A stretch of DNA of 64,000 nucleotides, from the NCBI GenBank assembly GCA_964036155.1, contig OZ038423.1:43353249-43417248 (forward strand), given 5' to 3'. Positions 11,901 through 29,957 of the stretch are shown piece by piece. The notes under the pieces were generated by a model. It had not been told where the DNA came from. It made no database searches and saw only the letters and a list, made by a program, of their open reading frames with translations. Position numbers and translations under genes: made by a program. Each line of letters begins with the position of its first letter. Position 1 is the first letter of the stretch. Source of the stretch: Diploscapter coronatus. Taxonomy: Eukaryota > Nematoda > Chromadorea > Rhabditida > Rhabditidae.

Positions 11901-14502
11901 TTGGGATCAAAAGCTGCACCTCTCTGAATGAACCTGTTGTTCAATTCAACTCGAAATTTATCCATTAAAAAATAAGATCAATATTCCTCAAATAGTATTT
12001 TTCTAAACCTGTGATTTCAACTTCTCAATATTTTGTAATCATCGGCGATTTATGAGTTGCGAGAAATCGAGACACAATATATGAGGAAATGATTAAAGAA
12101 AGAGACCTTACCCTAACTTCATCTATCCTAGTATTCATGTCCCCTTGTCTTAACGTCTTGCAGTTTTGATATGCGGTAATTATCCGATAAATTTCAGGAA
12201 GACATAGAAAATTCAGCTGAGAAACAGGCGCTGAACCCGAATCCCGGCTCGGACACAGACGATGCAGGCGACGTGCAAATTGCCGTCCCTGCCAAGCAGA
12301 AGGAGAACACCGTTTCCGAGAAGGAGAAAATTGGGTGCGAATGTTTATGTTGACGATGTCATTCTTTTTGCAGGATTTCCTATTTTGAAAAGATTTTTTT
12401 ACGAGACAACGAACTTAAAAAACCCCTTAAAATATTTTTTTTTCCGAATTCAATAATTCATGTTACTGATTAATTTTTCTGAATTTCAGCGCGATTCTAC
12501 TTTCTCTGTTGGCAGGCGCATTCTACGGCAACACATTTGTTCCGGTGATCTACATGACCGATCATCCAGAAATGTAAAAATTAATTTAACAAAAAAATAT
12601 TTTTCTATAAATGAGAAGAAGAACATTCTGCAAAACAGTTTCCTTCGCAAACTGATCATCTTTCAAACAGTCCAGAGGCAAATATCTTTAGTCAATGTAT
12701 GCTTATCTTAATCATTCTGGTTTTTTCATAAAAATTTAGTCGGAAAATTGATGATTATCAATAAGGCATTTCAGATTTTCAAATATAAATCACGAAAATT
12801 CCAGATTCGTCGGTTACCCAACGGACCAGTTATCGTATGTTTTCTCGCACTTCTTCGGCATTTTCCTCACTGCGACCATCATCTTCGTTGTCTATGCAAT
12901 CTTCAAGTAAGGAGAATATATCTTCTATTCATTTTGAATGGAATCTGAATAATCCACTCTTTGTAAATACTGAAGAAAACGGACGAGATTCTTGCTTTTC
13001 GACAATATTTTTCATGGCACAATTCGAAATGTCAAACTTGAGAAAATTTGGTGTAGTCGTTGCGCACAAAAGTAATATTTAGATATTTTTATGAAAAGAT
13101 TCAATATTTCTTTCTTTGAAACAACTGACTTTTTGTATTTTGAATGGAATTCTAATGAATATCGGTATAATGAATTAAATATATCTCATTCAACTCATCT
13201 TCCTACCCTCTTACCTAGCCCTACCTTCCTCAGACCTAAATCTTATCACTACCACTTTCTTATATGAATTTTTTTTTTTTTTTTTTCTTCCTAGCCTTAT
13301 TATTCCCACTGGGTGGGGTCGGCTACCCTCAAGCCCGTAGTGGGGCTCAGCCTTTGATAGGGGCAGTCGGCCTATCCTAGCCACACAGGACTAGTGGCCC
13401 GTCCCGAGGACGGACTGTTGTTGTGTGCAACAGCCGAGGGATTTTAGGCAAATTTTCGTGGTTTTATCCACTACCAACATTTCTTAACCCCCTTGGTTTG
13501 GGTGGGGAGCGGGGGGCGAACTTGAGCCCTAGCTGTAGGCAGTAACACACAACCACTGCGCTACGCCGCCCTTACTTTCTTATATGAATCTGCCATTATA
13601 TTTCATGAAACGACATATACTGTGTAAAATACCCATTTTGTGTGCAACGGCCGTTCTCCCTGAAAAATTGGAACTTTTTTAATGCGCCAAATTCAAACTT
13701 CTTACAGTTAACAATGAGAATTCTCATTTTCAGTGTAGAAATGTGAATCTACGAATTCAAAGATGGAAAATTAACCAAAGAGAATTCATTTTCAAAATTC
13801 CTTGGAAAAGATCATTTTCTGCACGAATTGATTGATGTATTTTCAGAAAGAACCGTCCATACGTGAAGAGCGAGTGCTGTCTGCCGGCGCTGGTCTGCGG
13901 TCTCTTTTGGGGCATCGCGCAGTCCGCGTTCTTCGTTGCTAATCAACATCTGAGTCAAACGGTTGGTTCTTTGTTCGTCAGAATTGCCTTTTTCATTTTT
14001 ATATTTCTTGTGCAATTTTTAGTATAGTTGAATTTGTGGCGATTTTTTTCAGGAAAATGATAATGTCAAGTTGTAAAATATTAGATAATCCAAATCATTA
14101 AAAAAAGATAATTAATTTAAAAAAAAAAGAAAAAAAAGCCTATCAAGTTATCTAAATTACAAATTGTTTTTTTTCAGATAACATTTCCGATCATAGGAAT
14201 GCTGCCCGGCTGTATAGCGGCCTGTTGGAGCATATTCTATTTCAAAGAAATTCGGGTATGTCCATTTTCTGCATAAAATTTTCAAAAATCACTGACTTGT
14301 ACTTTTTCCAAGAAATAGCATTTTCAAATTTACCAGGAACAGACAATGTTTTCTGTACCACTCCTTCAATGGCAATATATAATAAAAATCGATTTTTCCC
14401 GAATTTTAGGGTCGTCGTAATCTGACAATTCTTGGCATCGCGATGGCGTTCACGGCGCTGGGCAGTGCGATCGTCGCCATTTCCAAGGATTTTAAATTCT
14501 AG
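8905..14502 (+). CDS. TMEM144: TMEM144-family ten-TM transporter
   Basis: TMEM144 belongs to a drug/metabolite-transporter-like family of multi-pass membrane proteins proposed to carry sugars or nucleotide sugars. Ten coding exons: 8905-8998, 10709-10831, 11281-11365, 11500-11595, 11777-11858, 12198-12334, 12490-12573, 12805-12906, 13847-13961, 14178-14255, 14410-14502. Counting these gives eleven pieces, all in phase, about 360 residues (human 345). Conserved points: FFGSMFVPV at the N-terminus, GGAFWTIGN in TM3, WAGGRFGLFG, YGNTFVPVIYMTDH after the central loop, YVFSHFFGIFLT, and FYFKEIRG near the end. The central cytoplasmic loop is acidic and lysine-rich. Intron 1 (8999-10708) contains a 308-bp inverted repeat and the intron 12907-13846 contains a SINE. 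Confidence 0.95.
9387..9694 (+). repeat. Left arm of a 308-bp near-perfect inverted repeat
   Basis: This arm is the reverse complement of 9893-10200, with only about two mismatches seen (near 9663). It contains a smaller stem (CTCGTCT...AGACGAG) and a GTGGCGCAGTGGT motif resembling a tRNA A box at 9589-9602. It lies in TMEM144 intron 1. The equal open frames read from both arms are simply the repeat read twice. Confidence 0.95.
9893..10200 (-). repeat. Right arm of the 308-bp inverted repeat
   Basis: Mirror copy of 9387-9694 across a 198-bp unique spacer (9695-9892). The outer ends are ...acaaggg / ccctTGT, and I find no clear target-site duplication. A transcript of the TMEM144 intron would fold into a hairpin of about 300 base pairs. 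Confidence 0.95.
13254..13589 (-). mobile_element. tRNA-derived SINE with target-site duplications
   Basis: Read on the minus strand, the element starts GGGCGGCGTAGCGCAGTGG (A-box-like). About 40 nt later comes CAAGTTCGCCCC (B-box-like), then a roughly 200-bp body and a terminal poly(A) run (the T run at 13269-13284 on the plus strand). It is flanked by identical 16-bp direct repeats, ACTTTCTTATATGAAT at 13254-13269 and 13574-13589. This is the classic structure of a retroposed, LINE-mobilised SINE. It sits in a TMEM144 intron, antisense to the gene. The perfect TSDs suggest a recent insertion. Confidence 0.88.
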
Positions 14503-15401
14503 TTGAATCAATACAAATAGGCTTTCTAAAGGAATTTCGTCATCATTCAGTCAGGTTTTTCTTCTTTCCAAATCAGTCAATCTATTGCCTTTTACACTGA
14601 CAAATCCTTAGATTTTATTACCAATTTAAAAACCTCAATAGATACAAAATCATAGGAGAAATCGTTTTCCTATCGTCCTTCACTTATTCTTTTACATGTC
14701 TTTAGATTTGTGATTTTTTCTAGTAATTGTTCTTGTTCGATGAATCAGTCAATGTCTTGCCGTGCAATATTTATCGAGTGTTGATCAGTGATGGTTAGAA
14801 GTTCCTACTTGAATTTTCCAAGAAAATCTTTCCAGATCCATCACTGATTTTTAATCTTTCTGTGCCTTTTCCGAGCTCATCAACGCTGAATTTCTTCGAC
14901 TTTTTTATTTTCGATTTTCCACTTTGTTCAATTTTGTAAGCAATCGACTTCTCGACATGTCGTAATGTGATCTCTTATCCTTATCAATCATCTGTTGGTT
15001 GTGATTTTGAAAATGAAGAGCTTGATCAAAATTACCTTACAAATGAAAAAAAAAAACTAAAAATAGCAATGAACGATGAAAATTAGCATACATTGATTAA
15101 TTTGCACGAATACCGCATTCGCATCTGAAATGACGCCAAATATCGGCGTAGGGAAGAAAGGGCTGGCTGAAGTTCGAAAAAATCGAACTTTAACTGAACT
15201 TCTAGACAGCTCGAAGTTCAGTTCAGTTCGCACAACCCTGATTAGAAGGATTATTTATTTCAGTTATAATCATCCCTCATCATTTTTGGATGTCTTCGAA
15301 AGTTGTCTGCTTCATGTGCATTGAAATCAGATTATTATTTCACATTTTATTGAATAAAAAATTTTATACGAAATCTGAGATTATTGTAATCAAACTTTAT
15401 T
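14503..15401. other. Convergent intergenic region, TMEM144 / Hsp70-kelch
   Basis: Contains the 3' UTRs of the two convergent genes. An 11-bp perfect stem (AACTGAACTTC / GAAGTTCAGTT, 15192-15202 and 15213-15223) follows a smaller one (GTTCG...CGAAC). On the minus strand AATAAA (15396-15401) directly abuts the Hsp70-kelch stop codon. Confidence 0.55.
15396..15401 (-). terminator. AATAAA poly(A) signal of the Hsp70-kelch gene
   Basis: AATAAA on the minus strand immediately follows the TAA stop at 15402. It is the closest poly(A) signal and implies a very short 3' UTR. Confidence 0.5.
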
Positions 15402-21444
<6,043 letters not shown>

Positions 21445-23088
21445 ATAGTCGAGACGGAGGAAATTGGCATTAGTGATTGGAGGAAGCCTACGAACGGGCT
21501 GCCGAAAGGCGGGAAGGAGATTCGAGTTGTGGACGAACAGCTCATGCCTCCATCCACCACGTCGATATTCCCCATGTGCTGCTGCAATCGAAACGGGAAT
21601 GCAAGGCAGAAGAAGATTGTGCAGAATGGCAAAGAGGTATAATTTCTGCTAATTGTTATCTCGATTTTTTCGATAACTTACAGAGGGAATAGTTTAGATT
21701 GATTTTTTTTTCATATCTTTGCAAATTTTATCCCAACTGAACATGCTTGTTTTTGCAATTTTTTCAGTTTATTTCATGAACGTTCGGTTTACCAAGATTG
21801 AAAACATTAAGTATTTAAAATGTTCATTAGATAGAGAATAAGGTTACGAAGTTATGATCCATCGTTTTCTTCTCAACTCGTTCAAAAATTAATTGGATGA
21901 AAAATTTCATCTGGAATAATTTCAGACGTTGAGTATTGCTGAACTATCCTCGAGTCCTCAACAGAATGGTGACAGTCGACTCGTTGTGCCTCGAGTCATT
22001 ATAAGCAGTCCTTCGACCGGCTCACATCAGATACAAATCGATATGAACGACGACGAATTCGAGACTGCTAGGCAAACCCTTAGAGACAGCAAACAGTCAG
22101 TTTAAAACTAGCTAAATGTTGTAAATAAGATGATGGATAGATAAAACTTATCTTCCAATTTCATATGTTAAAGACTTGACAGTTATTAATGAAACGATAA
22201 TTTCTATATTCACAAATGTATAAAAAAAAAAACAAAGCTCATGAAGACCAAAAATCTTTTTTTTACAGAAAATTTGCTAATCTATACTCAATAAGATGAC
22301 GAATATGAATCTTCAAATGACTACTATTGTGGCTTTCAGGGAGTTTCTCTCGATGCGCGAACTGATGCACGACGTTCGGCTGGAGGAAGGCCTGACGACT
22401 CGCTCTCTGCCTCAAGACAGCCCCGATCCATCCCCGTCCACCTCCAACCCAATTGGAAATTCCATTCCCCACGCTAATGGAAACAGTCAACACACAGGAT
22501 CTCGAATCCAATCCAGTATTTGATTAATTTATTATATTTATTTGAAGTCTAAAGAAAGTGAATAAATTTTCTAAATCGAACTTGTGAATATTAGCGAAAA
22601 ATCCGTTTTAGTCAATCTTGTGAACTTGTTCGCTGATAATGAATCAATCGGCCAAATTATTACTCGCACTAAATTATCGACCTAAATCGGAACTACTTAT
22701 GAAGAATAATCATCTGATTGCTTTGTTTTCAATCTAAATTCAAATGATCTATATTTGATTTTAAAAATTCATAAACGTAAGTGTCGTCATTTCAGATGGC
22801 CTATTATCGTCTTCCTGTCAAGAACCAGAACCCTCGACGTCTCTCCCATCCCGTGCCCGTCGTGCCGTGTTCAATGCATCTGGAGACGTCTCATCTCGTT
22901 CACAAGCCTCCACCCATTCCCTCTCAGCCAGAATTCCTCATCTGCAAGTTGCCACTGCAGCGCCGTCGACCTCTCTAACGTCCTCGTTAATTTCCACAGC
23001 CCCACAGTTTGTATTGACAGTGGTAGCGATAACCTATGCGTTCTTTGCAAGACTTTTCACGATCATAGGCGATAAGATTTTTCAGTAG
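21445..23088 (+). CDS. Orphan tail-anchored membrane protein (5' end unresolved)
   Basis: Four exons join in phase: 21445-21636, 21926-22095, 22340-22515, 22796-23088, giving 276 residues from the first exon I can see. I do not recognise the family. The N-terminal part contains a CCC motif (PMCCCN, a possible palmitoylation site). The middle is acidic and Ser/Thr/Pro-rich, with a short helix EFLSMRELMHDVRLEEGL. The last 25 residues contain one hydrophobic segment (FVLTVVAITYAFFARLFTII) followed by GDKIFQ and stop, the layout of a C-tail-anchored protein of the ER or mitochondrial outer membrane. Exon 21445 opens at an acceptor (gattttag) and a TAG lies in frame just upstream, so an earlier exon with the start Met is missing from this model. 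Other frames of exon 1 do not splice onward in phase. Confidence 0.55.
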
Positions 23089-23487
23089 ATCATATTCATC
23101 ACTGATTCAGATTTTGTTTCGATTTTGAAATTTGAAATCTAAATTTATAATCTTCAGATGCTCGAATATTCTTAGCATTATTACATCGTTTATGTACATC
23201 TAATTTACAAAATTTGATCTCTTTAGCTAATTAAATTTGGTTTCAATCTTTAAAATTCAACTGTAAATTGGTGCTCAGATATCGGAAAGTTCAGTTTATC
23301 ATATCTCGGTTTGTGATACAAGCTATAACAGTTAGAAATTGTGAATAAATTACAGACCCGCTTACATTCTTAAATACATATTTTAGGTGTCTTAATAGAT
23401 TCAGCAACTAGAAGAATTTCGAATTGATCTAGTTGTGGGAGATAAAGTGATTTGGGGATAACCTTTTCCTTTTTCGAAGTGGACGAC
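23089..23487. other. Convergent intergenic region
   Basis: Lies between the tail-anchored gene (+) and BORCS8 (-). AT-rich, presumably both 3' UTRs. AATAAA occurs at about 23344 on the plus strand. Confidence 0.45.
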
Positions 23488-24394
23488 TCAACTTTGCGAT
23501 GGTCGTTGCTCGTTTCTGTTCACTTCGTGCATAGATTTACTCCGGCCCTTGACGGACACTTCGGAAACCTGAAAATCGACTAATGTTGATCTTCATTTAT
23601 CTACTAATTCATATTTCACAAGATATCGTGTGTAAGGTAGAAATCTAATTTTGAAAACATCACCTTTCGATGATCGAAATCGATTTGTTGTTTGTGAGCG
23701 ATGCAGTCCTTCAGCAACTGCATGCAATTGTCCAAAATCGGCTCCGCATTTTTGATGCTGTTCATGCTTCTGGGATTTTCGAATAATCATCAGAATAATG
23801 ACGTAATTAAAAATAATTTAAAAGTTAAGCATGACTTTCGCCATTTCAACTTTAGGCTCGAGTGCTTTTGTCTTGCACTCAATTTTTTCTTTAGGAAAAG
23901 TTTTTATTCTGGACAAAAGCATTGGCGGCCCAATTTTTGTTTGGATGAAATTCAAGTTACCGAATAGCATTGTCCAAATCGGAATGAATGACGTCGAGTG
24001 ATGAGTGCTGCTGATCCAAAGCGATGCGGCGAGTTATCAGAGCGGGCAGATTTCGATTTACGTGCTCTGAAAATAATTTCTCAAACTCGGTAGGAAAATA
24101 AAGTTCTTTCATTTTCATAAGCGTGAATGTTTTTTAACAGAATTTTTAGTGGTGCATAAGTGTATACCCTGAAGCCGATAAAGTGCAACTGAAGGATCGT
24201 GATCGAGAATCCGAAGTCCTTCGGCGATTCGTTCGGACACTAAAACGTATTTGTTAGAAGGTAAGTAATTTTCCTAGCTTTATTCTTCAAGGCTTGAACT
24301 GAAATTATTGTTTTAGATTTTTATAATTCTTACACAATCTGCATCGACTATCGAGTTCCTTGGATTTCGCGTGCATTTGTTGGGTCTGAGACAT
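23488..24394 (-). CDS. BORCS8: BORC complex subunit 8
   Basis: BORC is the eight-subunit lysosomal complex that recruits the small GTPase Arl8 and so couples lysosomes to kinesin. Five exons in phase: 24334-24394, 24168-24239, 23961-24066, 23664-23757, 23488-23568, giving 137 residues (human 119). The diagnostic segment DPSVALYRLQEHVNRNLPAL near residues 34-53 almost matches the vertebrate EPSVALYRLQEHVRRSLPEL. The rest is predicted helical with a basic, Ser-rich tail. An acceptor-like tttctttag lies 12 nt before the ATG. It is the last gene of a four-gene minus-strand row, 367 bp after the MRPS27 stop. Confidence 0.85.
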
Positions 24395-24761
24395 CGCGGG
24401 CCACATCTAAAGAAAGTTCAGATTTCGAAAAAAGATTTCTAAAAAAATAAAAGATATCAAAGATGCCTCGAACATCTGACAATAAAAATACAAATAACTT
24501 TGAAAATTAAATTTTTATAACAATGGAAGAATAAATGTAACAAACAAATCAATTAAAACAGCGCAATTTCGTCAACCTAATCTAAAACAACTCTAATCAT
24601 AAGATGTCTCTGAGTGAAGTATGGTCAATTTTTCATCATCTTCAAAGTTTTAAAAAAAAAAATTGTATGTCTATCTTGAAAAATCGCTTTAATATGTAGC
24701 TTATTTTTCAGAATAATTAGATAAAAATTGACCAACATCAATTATCGACTTTATCAATACT

Positions 24762-27333
24762 CTAATTAGCATGTCTCTTCTTGAGCGTGGTAGCCATTTC
24801 CTTCTGAATTTCCTCGTTTCTCTCGGCCTTCTTCTCCCAAGTCAGTCGATTTTCGAAGAAGAACACCTTCTCCTTTTCCGCTTCAATCTCCCTCTTCTCT
24901 TTCTCGATTTCTTCCAGTTTCAACTGAAAAGTAAATTTAAAAAATTTTCAATCTACAGAAAAAATGACGTGATTGAAAAGAATTTTCATTTTTTGAAACG
25001 AAAACTTGTGTTGAAATTGCGAGAAATATAGATTTTTTCAAAGAAGCATAGAATTTACCTTGAGTTGCAATTTCTCGGCCTGCACTTCGACAAGTTCCTT
25101 CCTTTTCGCATTCCACGCGGCGAACTCCTTGATTTGGCCTTCCATCAGCTGCTTTTCCTCCTTATCTTTGATCTGAAAAAATATTTTAAAAATCGTGACT
25201 TTTCAAATTTGTAATTTTCATACCTCGTCAATTTTATCCCTGATAGCTTTGCTCAATTTCAGCCCTTCCTTGTCTTCTTCCACACTCAATTCGCCGATTT
25301 TCTTCAGCAACTGGTCAATTTTCTCATCTGAAAAGGAAAAATAGAGTTCTTGAAGAAAATTTGGTTGAAATGGTTTTCTTTGAAAAGAAAAAAACCTGGA
25401 TTCGCTTCAATTTGCTTGGTGAGTCTTTGAACGATGAGGGCTTTGACGGTGGGAAGAACTTTGTTCCAATCGGCAGTCGAAAGCACTGCTTGTCTGGAAG
25501 AAAATATCGTAAAATGAAAAGCTGAGAAGATCATCAACATGATGTTGTAAACATTCAGATTTTTAATTCAGATGAATTAGCTGAAGAATTAGAATGAAAA
25601 TGGATTTCATTTTTTAAATCTTACGAACAAAGAAGCTGCATTTTTCTGAAAATCAGCGGTGTTTCTTCCAAAATTCTCTTACTTTTCATAGAGCAGATCA
25701 GCCAGAACCTGTATGGAATAAGCGACTTCCTCCTTCAGTCCTTTCGTGCTCTTCCCAACCCAAAGCAGCGTTTTTCCCACCAAATGCTGAGGATTTGTGA
25801 TGTCGAAGTGGTCATCGAAATACTCGTTCTTCAGGTACGGGAATTTCAAAGTCCTCTGAAAATTGTCGCATTTTCTTCCTGAGCGGCTATTCTTTTATAA
25901 ACAAATGGAAAAAAATTCATTTATAAATTGCTCAAATAGGATGAGGATGTTTAAAGTAGCATTTTTTCTATAAATTTGACCTCTTCATCCTCCCTGTCAT
26001 CTTCTTCACTGGTGGACTCTTCCTCTGCCGCCTCCCCAATTTGCATAGTCTGTTGATCCAAAGGCAGCTCCACCCATTTAATGCAGGAGTGCAGGGCTGG
26101 AATGAAAGGTTAGGTAAGAGCCTATTTTTCGGGATATTCTAAATTTTAATTGAATACTATATCGTTAAATTGAGAGAAGGACATGCCACTAAATTTCTTA
26201 TTATCTTGAGTTTTCCGAAAAGTAGACTTTAGTTAAAGATGAAATTTAAAAAATCATTTTATTACTGTACATCCTAATTTTGAATAGGAACTTTCAAAAT
26301 TTTAAAATTAGCGTTAACATAATCGGAATTGTCAGGAGCAAAACGCTAATAATAAGAAAAATCTTTCAAATTTAGTGAAGGTAAATTTTTTACCCAATAG
26401 ATTGAGCAACTGATTGTCCATCTGCTCCTGCTGCATAACCATAGTGCCGACGCGAGCTGCCGCTGAAAGTTTAAAAATGTTCTAGAAAATAACCAATCAA
26501 AAAATACTCTGAATATCGTTCTTCTCCAGGAAATAGTCGATAACCATGCAGGCAGTGTGATCGTTCAGGAAAATGCCGTAATTGATCTAGAAAGTTTCAT
26601 TTTTTTTTTTAATTTTATCGTGAATCAGAAAAAAGGTATCTTCATCATGAAATTTATAGATTCAGGTTCTTGTTTTATCTTATAAATTGAAAAAGATAAT
26701 GTTTTAAATACCGGATTATTGAGGAGTTTGACGAGTGTTTTTGGCTGATGTTTGAGCAGCAGCCGAACTGCAGCGTATTCAGACGAAGCCAGAATGTTGG
26801 CTGCATTTGGTGTGTGACGCAGTTTGTACAGCATGTCCACGATGTCGTTCACCTGAAATTAAAAAAAAAGTGCAATAAAAATTCGTAATTATTAAATATA
26901 TTGTGAAAACTGAATAAGTTTCAGATTCAGAAACATAAATATAAAAAATAAATGAATAAAAATACCTGGTCCTTATGTTCAGCGATGCAAACAGCGGCAT
27001 CCACATCGACCGCGCTGGCCATTCCCCCGCCCACGAACTTCTTCTGCACAGAACTGATCCACTCGTAGTCGCCGGAACGAAGCAATTGTTGCAGCTGGGA
27101 GTGACGCGATGACCATTCCTAAAATGAGAAAAATTTACCGTTTCGTTTTTTATTTTATTTTCTCTGAATTATAAATGTGGTTAGCATTTTTCTGGAAAAA
27201 TGGTCAACATAGGTCATTTTGAAATTTGATAGAAAAATCCAACTTTTTCAAGGGAAAACGCTCCCGTCAGCAACAGCCTCCGAAGGGAGATTCGCGAATT
27301 TGAGATCCGATTTAGAAGGCGGAGAGTCGCCAT
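24762..27333 (-). CDS. MRPS27: Mitochondrial small-subunit ribosomal protein mS27 (PPR)
   Basis: A pentatricopeptide-repeat-containing component of the mitochondrial 28S subunit. Eleven exons, all in phase: 27244-27333, 26966-27118, 26712-26852, 26508-26586, 26394-26462, 25981-26096, 25683-25855, 25396-25493, 25224-25327, 25059-25172, 24762-24923, giving 432 residues (human 414). The first 30 residues are Arg/Ser/Leu-rich without acids, a good mitochondrial presequence. The repeat region includes DMLYKLRHTPNAANIL and NYGIFLNDHTACMVIDYFLE, matching the human order (YLYKFRHSPN; QYGIFPDNFTFNLLMDSFI). The second half is acidic and then a long Glu/Lys coiled coil. Identification rests on this order and on weak similarity. 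An acceptor (tttccag) ends 4 nt before the ATG, and HINFP stops only 147 bp upstream. Confidence 0.85.
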
Positions 27334-27480
27334 TTTTCTGGAAATCAGATAAAGTTGAAAAATCAAAAATCAAGAAGATATCCAACTGTAAATAACAGTA
27401 TTATATAAAATAATAGAGGGGTTAAATATTTGCATAATTTATTTAAAAATCATAGTGAGATTCTAAAAATTAAATTCCGT

Positions 27481-29693
27481 TTACTGCGGCGCTTTCAAAT
27501 TATCATGAAGCAGTCTTCTGGTTTGCAATCGGTAAAGACCGTCCTGACATTTCTTGTATTGAAATCGGGTGAATCCTTCGGGAACGGGACAGCCGTGATT
27601 CTCCTTCAGATGGTGCGAAAGAGAGTTGCCGTAGGAATAAGTCTTCGTGCAGAGATGACAAACATATGGATGGGTAATTGCGTTCTTAAAGATTAAAAAA
27701 TGAAATTTTTGAAAAAATAACGTGGTTTTTAATTTTGTAGTTTTTAAAAGAGAAGAATGAATTGCTCATATTTTGCTAAAATTGAAAAAATAAAATCTAC
27801 CTGTTGATGCTGCAAAATGTGCTTCTCATAAACCTTCTTCCATCGGAATTTCGCTCCACAAGTTTCACATGCAAACTTCGGCTCCTCATGAACTGATTGA
27901 TGACAGATTAGGTCATACTAAATTTCAGTTTTTCGTTTTTTCTCTCAATTGTCTTACCTGAGAATAGAAAGTCTTATTGCAATTTTCATAAGGGCAATCA
28001 TAGACCCGGGCTCTCTGCGTATGGGCGCTTTGATAGTGACTGAAATAAAAAGATACAAATTTTCAACAAAAAACAAATGAAATTACCGATTTAGCATTGA
28101 TGGCCCTGGCATTGCTGCACCACAAATATCGCAAATCTTCGTTGCGAAGTGTCGACGGACATGAGAGCAGAGCGTCTTCTGAAATCTTCACAATGATACT
28201 TTTCCTGGAAAAGTTGGCCTGCATTTAGACAAGTATCTGCATGAAATGCGCAGAAATTCACCCTTTATGTTAATTTTTCAAATGATTATCGTGGTAAAAG
28301 GATCTAAAAATAAAAGTTAATTCCAACCTGATCATCGCAAACCTTCATGCAAAGTTGACACTGCAATGAAGGATCGACACTCTCTTTCCTCTGATTCCTC
28401 TTCAAATGCGTCAGAAAATTGTCGATTCGGCCGAAAAATCGCGAACAAAACGGACAGGCAATCGATTTTTCACCACTGTGATGTTCGACATGACGTCTGA
28501 AAGAAGATTTTTGAAGAAAATAAGAAATTCATTTTGATTTGTCCATTAAAATATAAAATATTCATGCCAATACCTCAAATCAGCCTTATTAGTAGTTTTG
28601 TACTCGCACAAATCCCACAAACAGTGATGCAACTTCTGTTCGTCCCGATCAGTTCCGTCCAGCAAATCAACGTGCGTTCGAACATGGTCGAACAAATCTG
28701 TTACGTCATCGAATTGCATCTAAATTAAAAAAACCTTTTAAAGAAAATTTCTTATCAAATATTTTTGATATTGTATCGGTCAAGTGAAGTGACAGTTCGT
28801 ATGCTAAAAAGCGCCTTGCGAGAAATGCACTTCACGACTATACTGTAAAGAGGAAAGCTAGGTCGCAGAGAAGCGAGAGTCAGCAGGGGACAACGAAAAG
28901 AATGGTACGCAGTTTCCCCTGCCTCTCTCGTTCTACTCCCTATTTTTTCGACACAAACTTTTCACTTAGTTTGACCGATAGAATAAATTTTTTCAAATTT
29001 ACCCCGCAATATTTCCAGGAACAATTCAAAACAGATCCGTCGTACAGAACCTGGCAATACTCGAAAGCGCAACTGAATTTGTAACTTTTAGAAAACAAAA
29101 TAATAAATGATCCTTACGATTTGATATGCTTGACTTCGTCGTTCTTCAGCATTTCCTTGTATCCGACAAATTGAGATCTAGCCTGAAAAAGTAGTCGTTC
29201 ATCATTTTTCAACACATGCATGAAATAAACCTGAAATAAGTGCATTGTGATGTGACGACTCAATTGGTTCAAATCAGCAAAGACCGAACTGCATCCAGAA
29301 ATCGGACATTCAATTTGACTATCTGGAAAAGAGCTATTGGAAGAAAAGGTAATAAAATCTTCGTACCAAATTGATAAGTCCCCAAATATTCCAAATGGTT
29401 AGCCTCGACATGTGATTTCAGTTTTAGAAAATCGAAAAATTCTTCGCCGCAAGAATTCCATTGACAGACAAAATTAATGTCTGCAATTCCTTCTTATAAA
29501 CTTGTTTAAATTGAAAAATTCTACCTCCTACATCCGTTTTCGCGACCCAGGGTCTGTACTCGTTTTTCATAGATGAAGTGCTTGGACTGTCTTCTGAAAA
29601 TGAATGTTTTCTCTTTAGCTTTTAGAAAAAAAAGAAATAACCTTCATAAAGCAGCACTTGCTCGTCTATCTGCTCGTAAGAATACCCGATCAT
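27481..29693 (-). CDS. HINFP: Histone H4 transcription factor HINFP (C2H2 zinc fingers)
   Basis: HINFP is a nuclear C2H2 protein that activates histone H4 genes at the G1/S transition. About eleven exons, beginning 29642-29693 and 29525-29593 and ending in an exon at 27481-27665. I see about eight to nine fingers, for example CQWNSCGEEF...H...H, CPISGCSSVFADLNQLSRH, CSWKYCG joined to MQFDDVTDLFDHVRTH across an intron, CPFCSRFFGRIDNFLTHLKR, CDICGAAMPGPSMLNRHYQSAH, CETCGAKFRWKKVYEKH and CHLCTKTYSYGNSLSHHLKENH. After the last finger comes the family-specific RFQYKKCQDGLYRLQT block (human form RFRYKEHEDGYMRLQT), which secures the identity. The start Met at 29693 gives a short acidic N-terminus. 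Second gene of the minus-strand row, 264 bp after NSMCE1. Confidence 0.85.
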
Positions 29694-29957
29694 TTTAACC
29701 CTTCAAAGAAAATATTAATCTTGAAAAAAAGAGTTCTAGAAACCAGATATTGTAAACTTCGGATATAAACCGAGTAACTCATCAGAAAGGAATAAAAATT
29801 ATAAAACCCGAATAATTTTATTTTAATCAACCGGTAAAATTGGAAGAACACGAAATAAAAGCGATAAAGTTTGAGGTAGAGCGAAATAAATAAAAGCGTA
29901 TACCATCGAGATGAGGCTTGGCTTTGATGAGGTGATAATTATGACAATGAAAGCCAT

